From assembly GCA_022570935.1 (NCBI GenBank), contig JACZYU010000004.1, positions 1 to 42,667 of the forward strand: a stretch of DNA of 42,667 nucleotides. The letters run 5' to 3'. The stretch's first letter is position 1. The number at the start of each line of letters is the position of its first letter. Shown one piece after another: positions 22,340 to 29,577 of the stretch. Both the position numbers and the translations under genes were made by a program. The DNA is from Planctomycetota bacterium (GTDB lineage: Bacteria > Planctomycetota > Brocadiia > Brocadiales > Scalinduaceae). The notes below the pieces were generated by a model. That model worked only from the letters and a program-made list of their open reading frames with translations, ran no database searches and was not told the DNA's origin.

Positions 22340-22948
22340 CTACTGCGATTTCTGCGTCCATTTTCCGTTTTCATCATGATGCCAGTGGCCTGGCTTGGCC
22401 TTTGATATACGGGCCTTTGCAAAGACAGTCTTTATTCTGTTGATTTCTGACAGTGATATCTTGTTTGCCGTTGCCAGTTCCTTGTACAATGTTTCACGGT
22501 CATTGTTTTCTGCTCTTAACAATCGTTTAACAGTCCTGATCTCTTCTCCACCAAGATCATTCATATCTCGAATAGCAAGCATACCGTCGTTAGTTTCACC
22601 GATAACGCCCTTATCCTTAAAGTTCATAATTTCAGTATTGCGCGCCTTCATGGAGTCGATCAATTTGCGGATAGCGGGAGTTGTCAGATCCAGGTCTATA
22701 TCATCTGCATAAACCGTTGAATTTCCGAAAAAGTTAAAAGGTACAGTCCTTTGGAAAAAGCTTTGTTGCCCACTATTGCCCGGATTACTTTGTGCATCCT
22801 CTCCACTCTCAATTTCGTCAATGATTTTCTCGGCAGCCTTTTCAACAGCTTCGGTTGGAAAGTAGATGTTGACGGTGATCACGGCACAATTAATGGCTAC
22901 AAAAACTAATAATGGAAGTCCCAAAAATTTTGCAATTTGTTTTTTCAT
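22340..22948 (-). CDS. DUF1318/YdbL-like periplasmic protein with YnbE-like N-terminus
   Basis: 202 residues from ATG 22948, chosen because AAAGGAGC sits 7-8 nt upstream. Residues 1-20 are a hydrophobic export signal, and Cys21 in AINCAVITVNIYFP suggests a lipid-modified N-terminus with a weak lipobox. NIYFPTEAVEKAAEKIIDEI recalls the YnbE lipoprotein/DUF1318 start. The C-terminal 110 residues match the YdbL pattern: IMNFKDKGVIGETNDGML, ETLYKELATANKISLSEI and AKARISKAKPGHWHHDENGKW. In E. coli ydbH-ynbE-ydbL serve outer-membrane lipid transport. Here the AsmA/YdbH-like gene lies directly upstream on the same strand, so YnbE- and YdbL-like parts seem fused. The linker is rich in S, Q and N. Confidence 0.8.
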   Translation of the reverse strand: MKKQIAKFLGLPLLVFVAINCAVITVNIYFPTEAVEKAAEKIIDEIESGEDAQSNPGNSGQQSFFQRTVPFNFFGNSTVYADDIDLDLTTPAIRKLIDSMKARNTEIMNFKDKGVIGETNDGMLAIRDMNDLGGEEIRTVKRLLRAENNDRETLYKELATANKISLSEINRIKTVFAKARISKAKPGHWHHDENGKWTQKSQ

Positions 22949-23247
22949 AAATTCGCTCCTTTCAATTTGCATGTGCGTATACACACGTGGACAGATTTAA
23001 AATTTAAACTTTGGCAGAAAAGCCAAATCATTAACAGGCAAAGAAATAACACCTCTTAAGAAAGCAGGCCGCCCGAGGCGCCCCTTGAAGCAACTTTCAG
23101 GTCCGACTCAGTTGGGAATTACAGGAAGAAATGTCGAGTAAGAAACCTGCTCTACAAAACATTATATTTTTATGAATAGGACGGGTTTCTTACCTGCTTC
23201 TTTCACTCCGCATTCCGAAATCCGAAATCTACAATCCAATAAAGGCT
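22949..23247. other. Gap between YdbH-like and YdbL-like genes, with repeats
   Basis: About 300 bp. It holds a GC-rich repeat (about 23068-23115, with CCGCCCGAGGCGCC and GGTCCGACTCAG) and a 10-bp inverted repeat GTAAGAAACC...GGTTTCTTAC (about 23139-23193). No small lipoprotein gene (ynbE) is seen. Confidence 0.5.
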
Positions 23248-25671
23248 TTATTTAAACTGTATTTGTGTGTCCTCGAAATCTGTGTCCAGTATTCCTTTGA
23301 ATGAATTCAAAAACGTTCTGAATCGGATTCTCCTGTTGGCATCGGGAAAAACAATATCGAGTTTTTTAAGCCCTGCCCCTTTCATAAAAAGTTCTTTTCC
23401 TCCTTCACTGACGGCGCCCCGCAGTTTGATATAGTCGTTTTCCAGTCTGGCGTGTAACCCCATAATAGCGTATTTATAATTTGTTAATCCGACTTTGTCC
23501 AATACTTTTCCAATACCCGGAACAAAATTTTTGAGGAATTTAGTACTGACGATTTGTTTGGCTTTAGGATAATGTACTGTCATCATTTCAATCTCAAAGC
23601 TGGAAGGTTCTCCGGCGACTAATTTGAAATCCCTTATGCTTCCATTTATGATACCGGTAATATTTCCCCACTCGCGATAGGTATTGGACATTTGTCCTAA
23701 ATCCAGATGATTAACTTCTGCCGAGAATCCGATTGCCATCATAGGCTCTAGAAAATTGTTTAATGTTAAATCACTTATGGTAATGTCTCCTCCGAAAAGC
23801 TTGATTTTTATTTCATCTTTTGAATAAAGTTTTTGCTCTTGCTGTTGGAAGGACATAATCGAGCTGCTCAAGGTGCCCTCAAAGGGTGTCATCTTATAAG
23901 TGGTTGTCATGCTTTTGAGGTTAATATCATTCAACCGGAACGCAAATTTAATTTCTCTGTCACGGTTTATGATGTTTTTCACGGATACGTAATTAACGTC
24001 TATTGTTCCGTCAAAGACTGGAATTTTAAAAGGATCTTTAATGAAAAGATTATTTGAGATAACTATGGGATTGATTTGGATACCCTTTATTTCAAGTGGA
24101 CCGTAAGAAAGTTTTCTAAATTGAATGATTCCGTATTGTGAATCTGGAATATCCGATTTTCGTATCAGAGTTTTGGAACGTGGATATGCTATAGAAATGG
24201 GAAGGTCAATGTCAATGCCTTCAATATTGATATTTCCATATCTAAAGTTTAATTCTTTTGTGCTGATATGCCCGTCGACAGCTAAGGCATTTATAGCGCC
24301 GGTAATATTGAACCGTGCATGTGATTCTCCGTCAATACGGGAATTAAATAATACAGGATGGGAGTATTTTACCATGTCTTCTACGAAGGTTTCGAAAAAG
24401 GCCGCATTGGAAAGAATTTTCATTTCTATATTCATGTCAATATGAGGGTTGTCGGCTAGGCTCAGGGTTCCTCCGGTTACTGTGATTTCTCCTAAATTGT
24501 CCCAGAACAAAGAACCCTTAATTCCACTTAGAAGCCTCTTGTTGGCATCATAATCACAGTTGAGGTAGAGGTGTGTTTTCCTGTTTTTCATATCGGTAGT
24601 AAATTCTCCAAGTTGAATGAGGAATGGTTCGAGTGTACCATCAGTGTGAAAAGTAAATCTCTTGAAATCATTGTCGGTATTTGTATTTATTTTAATGTGT
24701 CCATTTATTCCTTCTCCAAAATAATCATAGTCGGGTGATGCAAATTTGAGTTTATAAAGGGATACGTCGATGATAACTTTCATTTTCTGGGATCTGTCTA
24801 CATAGTCTATGGCCGCGTCTATGGAAATATTGCCATTGAAGGACCACTCTTTATAATCCTCCGGGATAAGAGATTTAAAAGTTTCTGAGAAAGATTTACA
24901 GCTTATATTACAATTTATTTCAGGTGAGGAGAGAATTGAATATGCTTTACCGTTAATAGAAAATTTTTCTAAATCGTTTACTATAAAGTAAGAGCTTTCC
25001 TGGATTGTTAATTCGTCATCAGATAGACTATATTTTGTGTTAATGCCAATCTCTCCAGACAGGTTTAAAGGAGTGCCATTCTGGCGCTTTGATATTGCAA
25101 AATTTCCCTTTATTGAAATATCAAAAGGTTTTGTAGGCTGAATTTCTTTTACCTGCACATTCATTTCAGTTGAGATGAACACATAATCATCTGTCGTAAT
25201 CTGTATCTTTGTGTTGTTGATGGAGAGGGCTTCAATAAATAAGGATGCCGGATAAAAGTCTTTGATGTTGAAAACCGGGATTTCAACATCTGCCGAAGGA
25301 GCAGATGGGATTGTATCCTTTTTCTCTGCATTGAGATTGATTTGGACATCTGAAACATCTATTTTTTTAATACGTCTTTTCAGAAGATCAATGGGTTTAT
25401 AAGAAATAGTAATGGAGTCACATCCAAGCGAAAAGTGTTGCTGGTTCTTCAAGCCTTGTAAACTAATCCGTTTCAACTTAAGACCAGAAAAGATGTCCAG
25501 GTGAATATCTTCTATACTAACATCAAAATCTGTTTTTCTGTTAATCTGGCGTTCAATGAATGATGTTAGTTTTCCGTTGTTAATTAGCAGGATAAGGAGA
25601 GATATGGCAGCTATTACGGTAATAAAGACAGCGAAAAATACAATGATAATTTTGACTGTAAGCTTTCGCAT
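23248..25671 (-). CDS. AsmA/YdbH-like intermembrane lipid-transport protein
   Basis: An 807-residue protein with one N-terminal membrane helix (about 7-31) and a large periplasmic region of beta-strand repeats typical of AsmA-like bridge proteins (YdbH, TamB, YhdP). Seen: the start RKTDFDVSIEDIHLDIFSGLKLKRISLQGL (about 45-74, AsmA N-domain pattern 'V..i.l....l.i..i.l'), SITISYKPIDLLKRRIKKIDVSDVQINL, many alternating strands, and a C-terminal part with GNITGIINGSIRDFKL. E. coli YdbH is 879 residues. With a YdbL-like gene downstream, a phospholipid path between inner and outer membranes is the best guess. A DUF748-type protein is the alternative. Confidence 0.8.
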   Translation of the reverse strand: MRKLTVKIIIVFFAVFITVIAAISLLILLINNGKLTSFIERQINRKTDFDVSIEDIHLDIFSGLKLKRISLQGLKNQQHFSLGCDSITISYKPIDLLKRRIKKIDVSDVQINLNAEKKDTIPSAPSADVEIPVFNIKDFYPASLFIEALSINNTKIQITTDDYVFISTEMNVQVKEIQPTKPFDISIKGNFAISKRQNGTPLNLSGEIGINTKYSLSDDELTIQESSYFIVNDLEKFSINGKAYSILSSPEINCNISCKSFSETFKSLIPEDYKEWSFNGNISIDAAIDYVDRSQKMKVIIDVSLYKLKFASPDYDYFGEGINGHIKINTNTDNDFKRFTFHTDGTLEPFLIQLGEFTTDMKNRKTHLYLNCDYDANKRLLSGIKGSLFWDNLGEITVTGGTLSLADNPHIDMNIEMKILSNAAFFETFVEDMVKYSHPVLFNSRIDGESHARFNITGAINALAVDGHISTKELNFRYGNINIEGIDIDLPISIAYPRSKTLIRKSDIPDSQYGIIQFRKLSYGPLEIKGIQINPIVISNNLFIKDPFKIPVFDGTIDVNYVSVKNIINRDREIKFAFRLNDINLKSMTTTYKMTPFEGTLSSSIMSFQQQEQKLYSKDEIKIKLFGGDITISDLTLNNFLEPMMAIGFSAEVNHLDLGQMSNTYREWGNITGIINGSIRDFKLVAGEPSSFEIEMMTVHYPKAKQIVSTKFLKNFVPGIGKVLDKVGLTNYKYAIMGLHARLENDYIKLRGAVSEGGKELFMKGAGLKKLDIVFPDANRRIRFRTFLNSFKGILDTDFEDTQIQFK

Positions 25672-25897
25672 TTATATATTTGATGTTGGATGTAGATTTT
25701 GGTTTTCGATTTCATTATAACAAGTTTCATTTGCTCTTTAATGTGATTTTTAATATTTTTTCGGAGTCTAAACAAGAAACCTTTCTTTCAAATTATTCTT
25801 TCTTGATTACGCAAAAGACAGGTGCTACAATTCACTCACGAGTTGACAAGATAAATATGCCCAATTAAATGGCAGATTCTTTTTCCGGTGAAACATT

Positions 25898-26182
25898 ATG
25901 CGACTTAGCGAATCTGAACAACAAGTCATCAAACAGAGTGTTTCTGTTTTTGATAAACAAGCAAAAATTGTCCTATTTGGATCACGAGCCAATGATGCTG
26001 CACGGGGTGGAGACATTGACCTGTTAATTATCTCTGATAACATAAAACAACAGCATCTGGGACAGATACGATGGAAACTCTGGGAAAAGCTGGGTGAGCA
26101 GAAAATTGACATTATACTTTCTAAAAGGCAATTGTCAGATACGTTTGCGCGTATAGCTTTTGAACAAGGTGAGGTGCTGTGA
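25898..26182 (+). CDS. mntA: MntA-type nucleotidyltransferase antitoxin
   Basis: A 94-residue minimal nucleotidyltransferase. LFGSRANDAARGGDIDLLI (26-44) carries the GS-x9-DxD signature with Asp39 and Asp41 binding metal; a third acidic residue is expected in KIDIIL (about 70-75). In characterised HepT-MntA systems this enzyme adds AMP residues to a tyrosine near the HEPN active site of the toxin, switching it off. The stop overlaps the hepT start as GTGA, so the two genes are translationally coupled. Confidence 0.92.
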   Translation: MRLSESEQQVIKQSVSVFDKQAKIVLFGSRANDAARGGDIDLLIISDNIKQQHLGQIRWKLWEKLGEQKIDIILSKRQLSDTFARIAFEQGEVL

Positions 26183-26640
26183 CGGATTCAAATAACATTC
26201 AATTACTCAAAGAAAACCTGGAGGCAATGGACAGTGCGATTTATTGGCTGGAACGTTCAATAGGGATTTGCAATCAGATTGGGATTAAAATGGACTATGC
26301 GGAGGAAGAATATGATGCTTTTGAAACATTGTCAAGTCGATATGCAAGAGCGATTGATTTGATTGTACGCAAGGTCTTGAGGACGATTGATCTGGTGGAG
26401 TTCGAACAACCCGGCACATTGATAGATACTGTAAATCGTGCAGAAAGGCGAGGTTTGATAGACAATGTAAATGAGTTACGCACCATGACTGATTTACGGA
26501 ATGAAATCGCTCACGATTATATCAAGGCAGAATTGGTTGAAACCTTTGAAAATATACTCAATCAAACTCCACAAGTCATTGCACTGGCTAAGCGTATTAA
26601 GGATTATGTTAAGCAAAATGTACATTTGAGTGATTCGTAA
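26179..26640 (+). CDS. hepT: HepT-type HEPN ribonuclease toxin
   Basis: A 153-residue all-helical HEPN protein (DUF86/HI0074 type), GTG start. The catalytic motif R-x4-H-x-Y is seen as RNEIAHDY: Arg107, His112, Tyr114. Tyr114 is the residue that MntA partners AMPylate. YARAIDLIVRKVLRTIDL (about 55-72) and NELRTMTDLRNEIAHDY match the family. The last 14 codons plus 31 bp downstream recur as a scar at 22022-22092, so a related gene once stood about 4.5 kb away. Confidence 0.92.
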   Translation: MTDSNNIQLLKENLEAMDSAIYWLERSIGICNQIGIKMDYAEEEYDAFETLSSRYARAIDLIVRKVLRTIDLVEFEQPGTLIDTVNRAERRGLIDNVNELRTMTDLRNEIAHDYIKAELVETFENILNQTPQVIALAKRIKDYVKQNVHLSDS

Positions 26641-26764
26641 ATAGCAGCAAGTATTTTAATTGTATTTACAATAAAGACTGCGTAATCGATTTGATCTTAA
26701 TGAATCATAGTTAAGATTACACCTCAACCCAGAATTAACTTATGCATTTCCACCATTCCCTATA

Positions 26765-26908
26765 TCAAGGTATTCTTCCGCGAGGAGCGGATTGTGTCAA
26801 GTGGCGAGATGTGACGCTATTTTCTTTTCTTATCTGGAAAGAGTTTGTATTCATTCTGGTAATTACATTTTGAATGAATTCCAAATGCTTTATTTTCTCA
26901 GGTGACAT
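26765..26908 (-). pseudogene. Truncated N-terminus of a small membrane-protein gene
   Basis: Begins with a strong ribosome site (AAGGAGG about 5 nt before ATG 26908) and encodes MSPEKIKHLEFIQNVITRMN, then TNSFQIRKENSV. 'LEFIQ..I.RM..NSFQ(I/L)KGW' is, from memory, the start of a widespread uncharacterised membrane protein. Here the frame leaves that pattern after NSFQI, where the expected membrane helices should begin, and enters a repeat (ACATCTCGCCACTTGACACA) also found downstream of the accessory genes at 6164 and 12481. It ends after 47 codons. I read it as a 5' remnant. Confidence 0.5.
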
Positions 26909-26958
26909 ACTTCCTCCTTACGCATAATACATATTATCGATTCTACTCATGAATGCTA

Positions 26959-27195
26959 CTAAATTTCACCGCGTTTTCTTCTGTTGGAATGTATTTTTTT
27001 ATGCTTCGCTTTTGAAACAACTCTAGTATTTTTAGGAGTGGTTTTTCCACCTTCTGCAACTGGCTTTACATGATGCAATTCTTTACCTTTTGGCAACTTT
27101 CCGCTTGGATGCCATTTAGATTTGATAACTTTCTCAACTTTTTTAGGCGATCTTTCTTTTTTCACCCGTGTTTTTGTTACTTTACCTTTTTTCAT
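26959..27195 (-). CDS. Small basic HNH-type protein
   Basis: A 78-residue, lysine/arginine-rich protein. The first 30 residues are strongly basic (MKKGKVTKTRVKKERSPKKV). Residues 39-72 hold an HNH-like core: KELHHVKPVAEGGKTTPKN gives the HH pair and Asn, and KHKKIHSNRR gives the final His. It lacks the two CxxC zinc pairs, as some short HNH proteins do. AAAGGAG sits about 8 nt before the ATG. It lies beside the attC-like site at 27231-27350 in the decayed-integron region, so it may be a former cassette gene. Nuclease activity is an inference. Confidence 0.72.
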   Translation of the reverse strand: MKKGKVTKTRVKKERSPKKVEKVIKSKWHPSGKLPKGKELHHVKPVAEGGKTTPKNTRVVSKAKHKKIHSNRRKRGEI

Positions 27196-27230
27196 CCCTT
27201 TGCTCCTTTCTATTTTTTTTATTCAATACA

Positions 27231-27350
27231 CATAACGCCCCGCATAAGCAACCACCACCTGTGCGGTGACGTTAGCATGTGAGGCTTGGAGCGGTGGCCT
27301 CGATAAATATTAAATCGCTAATGTATTGGTGGTTGGCTTCATGCGATTGA
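27231..27350 (-). other. Structured attC-like site A
   Basis: CGCATAAGCAACCACC (27241-27256) pairs with GGTGGTTGGCTTCATGCG (27328-27345). Inside, GTTAGC pairs with GCTAAT, and GAGGC with GCCTC. The outer end CATAACGCC reads GGCGTTATG on the minus strand, close to a GTTRRRY core. A 110-bp nested hairpin between genes, beside an integron-type integrase remnant, fits a large attC such as the VCR type. The core boxes are degenerate. Confidence 0.5.
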
Positions 27351-27415
27351 TACTTTTTTATTTCCTATTTGTCAAAGATAAAGAATTGACCCCATCTCCA
27401 CCATCTCCATCCTAA

Positions 27416-27488
27416 GCTAACCCGCCGCCCCGCGACTTGGTCTAAAATCGCGAATATTATGCGGTCGGGTTGAGCGACTTGTTATGCC
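27416..27488 (-). other. Structured attC-like site B, downstream of SNase gene
   Basis: On the minus strand it runs GGCATAACAAGTCGCTCAAC to GCGGCGGGTTAGC. AACCCGACCGC pairs with GCGGCGGGTT, one bulge. The opening GCATAAC and closing GTTAGC resemble attC end boxes (one mismatch each). It lies 78 bp after the stop of the SNase-ComEA gene on the same strand, the place where a cassette attC belongs. Confidence 0.5.
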
Positions 27489-27565
27489 TTTTCTGGCGAT
27501 AATACTTTTCCTTAGCAAGTTGGTCGTTTTTCTGGCCTATCCCTCTCCAATAGTAAGGTACCTTT

Positions 27566-28468
27566 TTACTCCCTCAATTGTTTTCCGGCAACAAAATAAG
27601 AGCGAAATTTTTCAAACTTTTTAGAACCGATTCCTTTGACCCCAAGTAAATCATCTACCGTTTTGTATGGACGTTTGGCAATAATTCTTGCGGCAAGAAC
27701 AGGGCCAATCCCTTTGATAGATTGAAGCTCTTCTGTCGTGGCTGTATTTAGGTTGAGCGGATGACTTGTGAGTTGGGTTTCTACCTGCCTTTGGAATGCT
27801 TGTAATTCAGCCTCATCTTTCCGTTGCTTTGCCCGATACTCTGCAATTCGATCCGGGTCGCTTTCTGACCAAATACCGAGGCGCTTCAATTTGGCAGAGT
27901 CTTCAAAATCTCGGAGCCTCTCAACCATTTCGTTCCGTAAGATGCCGTTTGGTGTTTCCCTGCCTATCCCGTGGGTACGTGCAAATCCATTCTTTACAAG
28001 TAAGGCTGCCAGGTCGTCCCCTTCGGCTGTTGTAATGAAGCCATAAACACGGCCCTTTCTTGATCTTCCGAGTGCGTTTGCAAAAGCGGTGTGAACAGTG
28101 AAAGGTTGAGCAAGGATATTTTTTACAAAAATTTTCGCTTCAGTGCCAAAGTGAATCGTACGTCCTGCTTCGGATAAACCAAAATAACGTGTTTGTTCTC
28201 TGACGCGGCGCACACCACTTTTAAAAGACATGGAGGTTTCAGGGCAGTCTACAAAATAAAGTCTCAGATGGATGCGTTTCCCCCCGGCATCCACTAGAAA
28301 GCTGTCTCCATCATTTGCCGGATTATCTGTTAATCTCACATTGGTAAACTTTTCCAACTCAGCGGCATGTGGTTGTGAAACCGCAATAAACAGGATAAGC
28401 ACCGAAATAAAAACAGGGCGAATAATTTTGACCCCTCCGCCATTACGATTTGGTATTAACATTGGCAT
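27566..28468 (-). CDS. Secreted SNase-like nuclease fused to ComEA-type helix-hairpin-helix
   Basis: A 300-residue protein. Residues about 13-36 form an export signal (KIIRPVFISVLILFIAVSQPHA). The staphylococcal-nuclease-like domain follows (about 42-205): DNPANDGDSFLV with the DGD turn, HLRLYFVDCPET (68-78), GRVYGFITTAEGDDLAALLVKNGFAR and LRDFEDSAKLKRLGIW. After a Gln-rich helix, residues about 238-292 form a ComEA-type double HhH: LNLNTATTEELQSIKGIGPV and VKGIGSKKFEKF. It would cut or bind DNA outside the cytoplasm, perhaps for DNA uptake or nutrient scavenging. ATG 28468 or 28462 may be the start. Downstream lies attC-like site B. Confidence 0.88.
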   Translation of the reverse strand: MPMLIPNRNGGGVKIIRPVFISVLILFIAVSQPHAAELEKFTNVRLTDNPANDGDSFLVDAGGKRIHLRLYFVDCPETSMSFKSGVRRVREQTRYFGLSEAGRTIHFGTEAKIFVKNILAQPFTVHTAFANALGRSRKGRVYGFITTAEGDDLAALLVKNGFARTHGIGRETPNGILRNEMVERLRDFEDSAKLKRLGIWSESDPDRIAEYRAKQRKDEAELQAFQRQVETQLTSHPLNLNTATTEELQSIKGIGPVLAARIIAKRPYKTVDDLLGVKGIGSKKFEKFRSYFVAGKQLRE

Positions 28469-28555
28469 AACTCGTTACTCTTGTGCGATAACGCACGATA
28501 ATAACAGTATATTGTAATATCATGCAAAATCGCAATATAATAATACTATATACTT

Positions 28556-28927
28556 CTATTCATTCTCCAGTTCCAACAAAGGACTTTTTAGGCCACTGAA
28601 ATCCTTGTTCATTACATGCGTATAAATTTCTGTTGTAGTAACATCTTTGTACAGAAATAGAATGGCGTTAAAAGCCTGATTTTGAGTGGAAACCGCTACT
28701 TTTCTGTTTATGGCAAGGTGGGACAGGAATCGTTCAATCTCTTTTTTCCCCATTTCTTTAGGATGCCTTGTTCCATTGAATTTGATGAACTTCAGAATCC
28801 AGTTAACATACGCTTCTTCTGTTCGGATAGCGTAATGATGATACCTGAGGACTTCGTGCACTTGATCCATTAATTTGACCGATTTCGGTACGTACTTTGA
28901 ATTCACTTTTGCGCGTTTGTAAGGCAT
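28556..28927 (-). pseudogene. Integron-type tyrosine integrase, internally deleted
   Basis: A 123-codon open remnant. Residues 1-94 match the SAM-like N-terminal domain of integron integrases: LMDQVHEVLRYHHYAIRTEE, AYVNWILKFIKFNGTRHPKE, SHLAINRKVAVSTQNQAFNA, ILFLYK. From residue 95 the sequence jumps to the extreme C-terminus, DVTTTEIYTHVMNK and LKSPLLELENE, equal to the IntI ending 'DVSTTMIYTHV...GVRSPLD'. About 200 residues are missing, with the catalytic Arg, Lys, HxxR box and any IntI-specific insert. Tyr102 is the former nucleophile. The frame stays open across the junction. It cannot catalyse recombination. Confidence 0.85.
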
Positions 28928-29198
28928 TTTGCACTCAGATCTATTTTTTCAATTTAAATTAATGCCATGGCTTAAATATTATGTCTCTGGAATTACCTCT
29001 ACTTTATTTAAAAAGATATTGCGATTTGAGAACGACTATATTTGGCAAGAGAGTTCATGATTCTACATCCTTGTAAATAAGAACTTTAAGATAACTTATT
29101 ATACTGGTAAAACAGAGTGAGATGAAATGGCATGATAAAGCTACACGTTATTGAAGTCAAGGGAAAATGGCGGCCAAACGTAAGCATCTTTATTAAGT

Positions 29199-29363
29199 CT
29201 AATAATCCTTTTCCAAAGCGGATAGGCATCCTTTTATAGCATCCTTGATGTTTTCAATTGCCTCTTCGATTGTATTTCCCTGGGAATGACAACCAGGAAC
29301 TGCAGGACAGTGAACTACATAGCCAAAATCTTCACCCTTTTCAACAACGACTCTATAAACCAT
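29199..29363 (-). CDS. HicB-type antitoxin-like protein, orphan
   Basis: A 54-residue protein, too short for many gene callers. It starts MVYRVVVEKGEDFGYVVHCP and continues AVPGCHSQGNTIEEAIENIKDAI: the HicB/UPF0150 fold, a partially degraded RNase-H-like sheet with the 'PxxPGCxSxGxTxEEAxxNIxEAI' signature. GGAGG lies about 8 nt before the ATG. HicB proteins normally neutralise a HicA dsRNA-binding toxin encoded next door. No HicA-like frame is seen on either side, and there is no C-terminal DNA-binding domain. It may be a lone anti-toxin or a small regulator. Confidence 0.8.
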   Translation of the reverse strand: MVYRVVVEKGEDFGYVVHCPAVPGCHSQGNTIEEAIENIKDAIKGCLSALEKDY

Positions 29364-29499
29364 AATAATGCCTCCAATAAGATATTGTGCCTTAATGCCA
29401 ATTTATAAAAATTCTCGTAATCTCTGACCCCGTCCTATGACGAATGTCATTGCAGGAGTAAGCTTTTTTCCTGTACCTTAACCATGAACGTGGAAACCT

Positions 29500-29537
29500 C
29501 AAGGCATCGGCGTGAGCTCAGCCGAACGGTTTCCGCT
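29500..29537. repeat. Palindromic repeat TCGGCGTGAGCTCAGCCGA
   Basis: TCGGC and GCCGA flank GTGAGCTCA; followed by ACGGTTTCCGC. A near copy (TCGGCGTGAACTCAGCCGA then ACGGTTGC) lies at about 40397-40422. Both lie after gene ends on the minus strand. Confidence 0.6.
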
Positions 29538-29577
29538 ACAGTTGTAATTATAGTCCGCCCAGAGGGCGTAAATTTGA

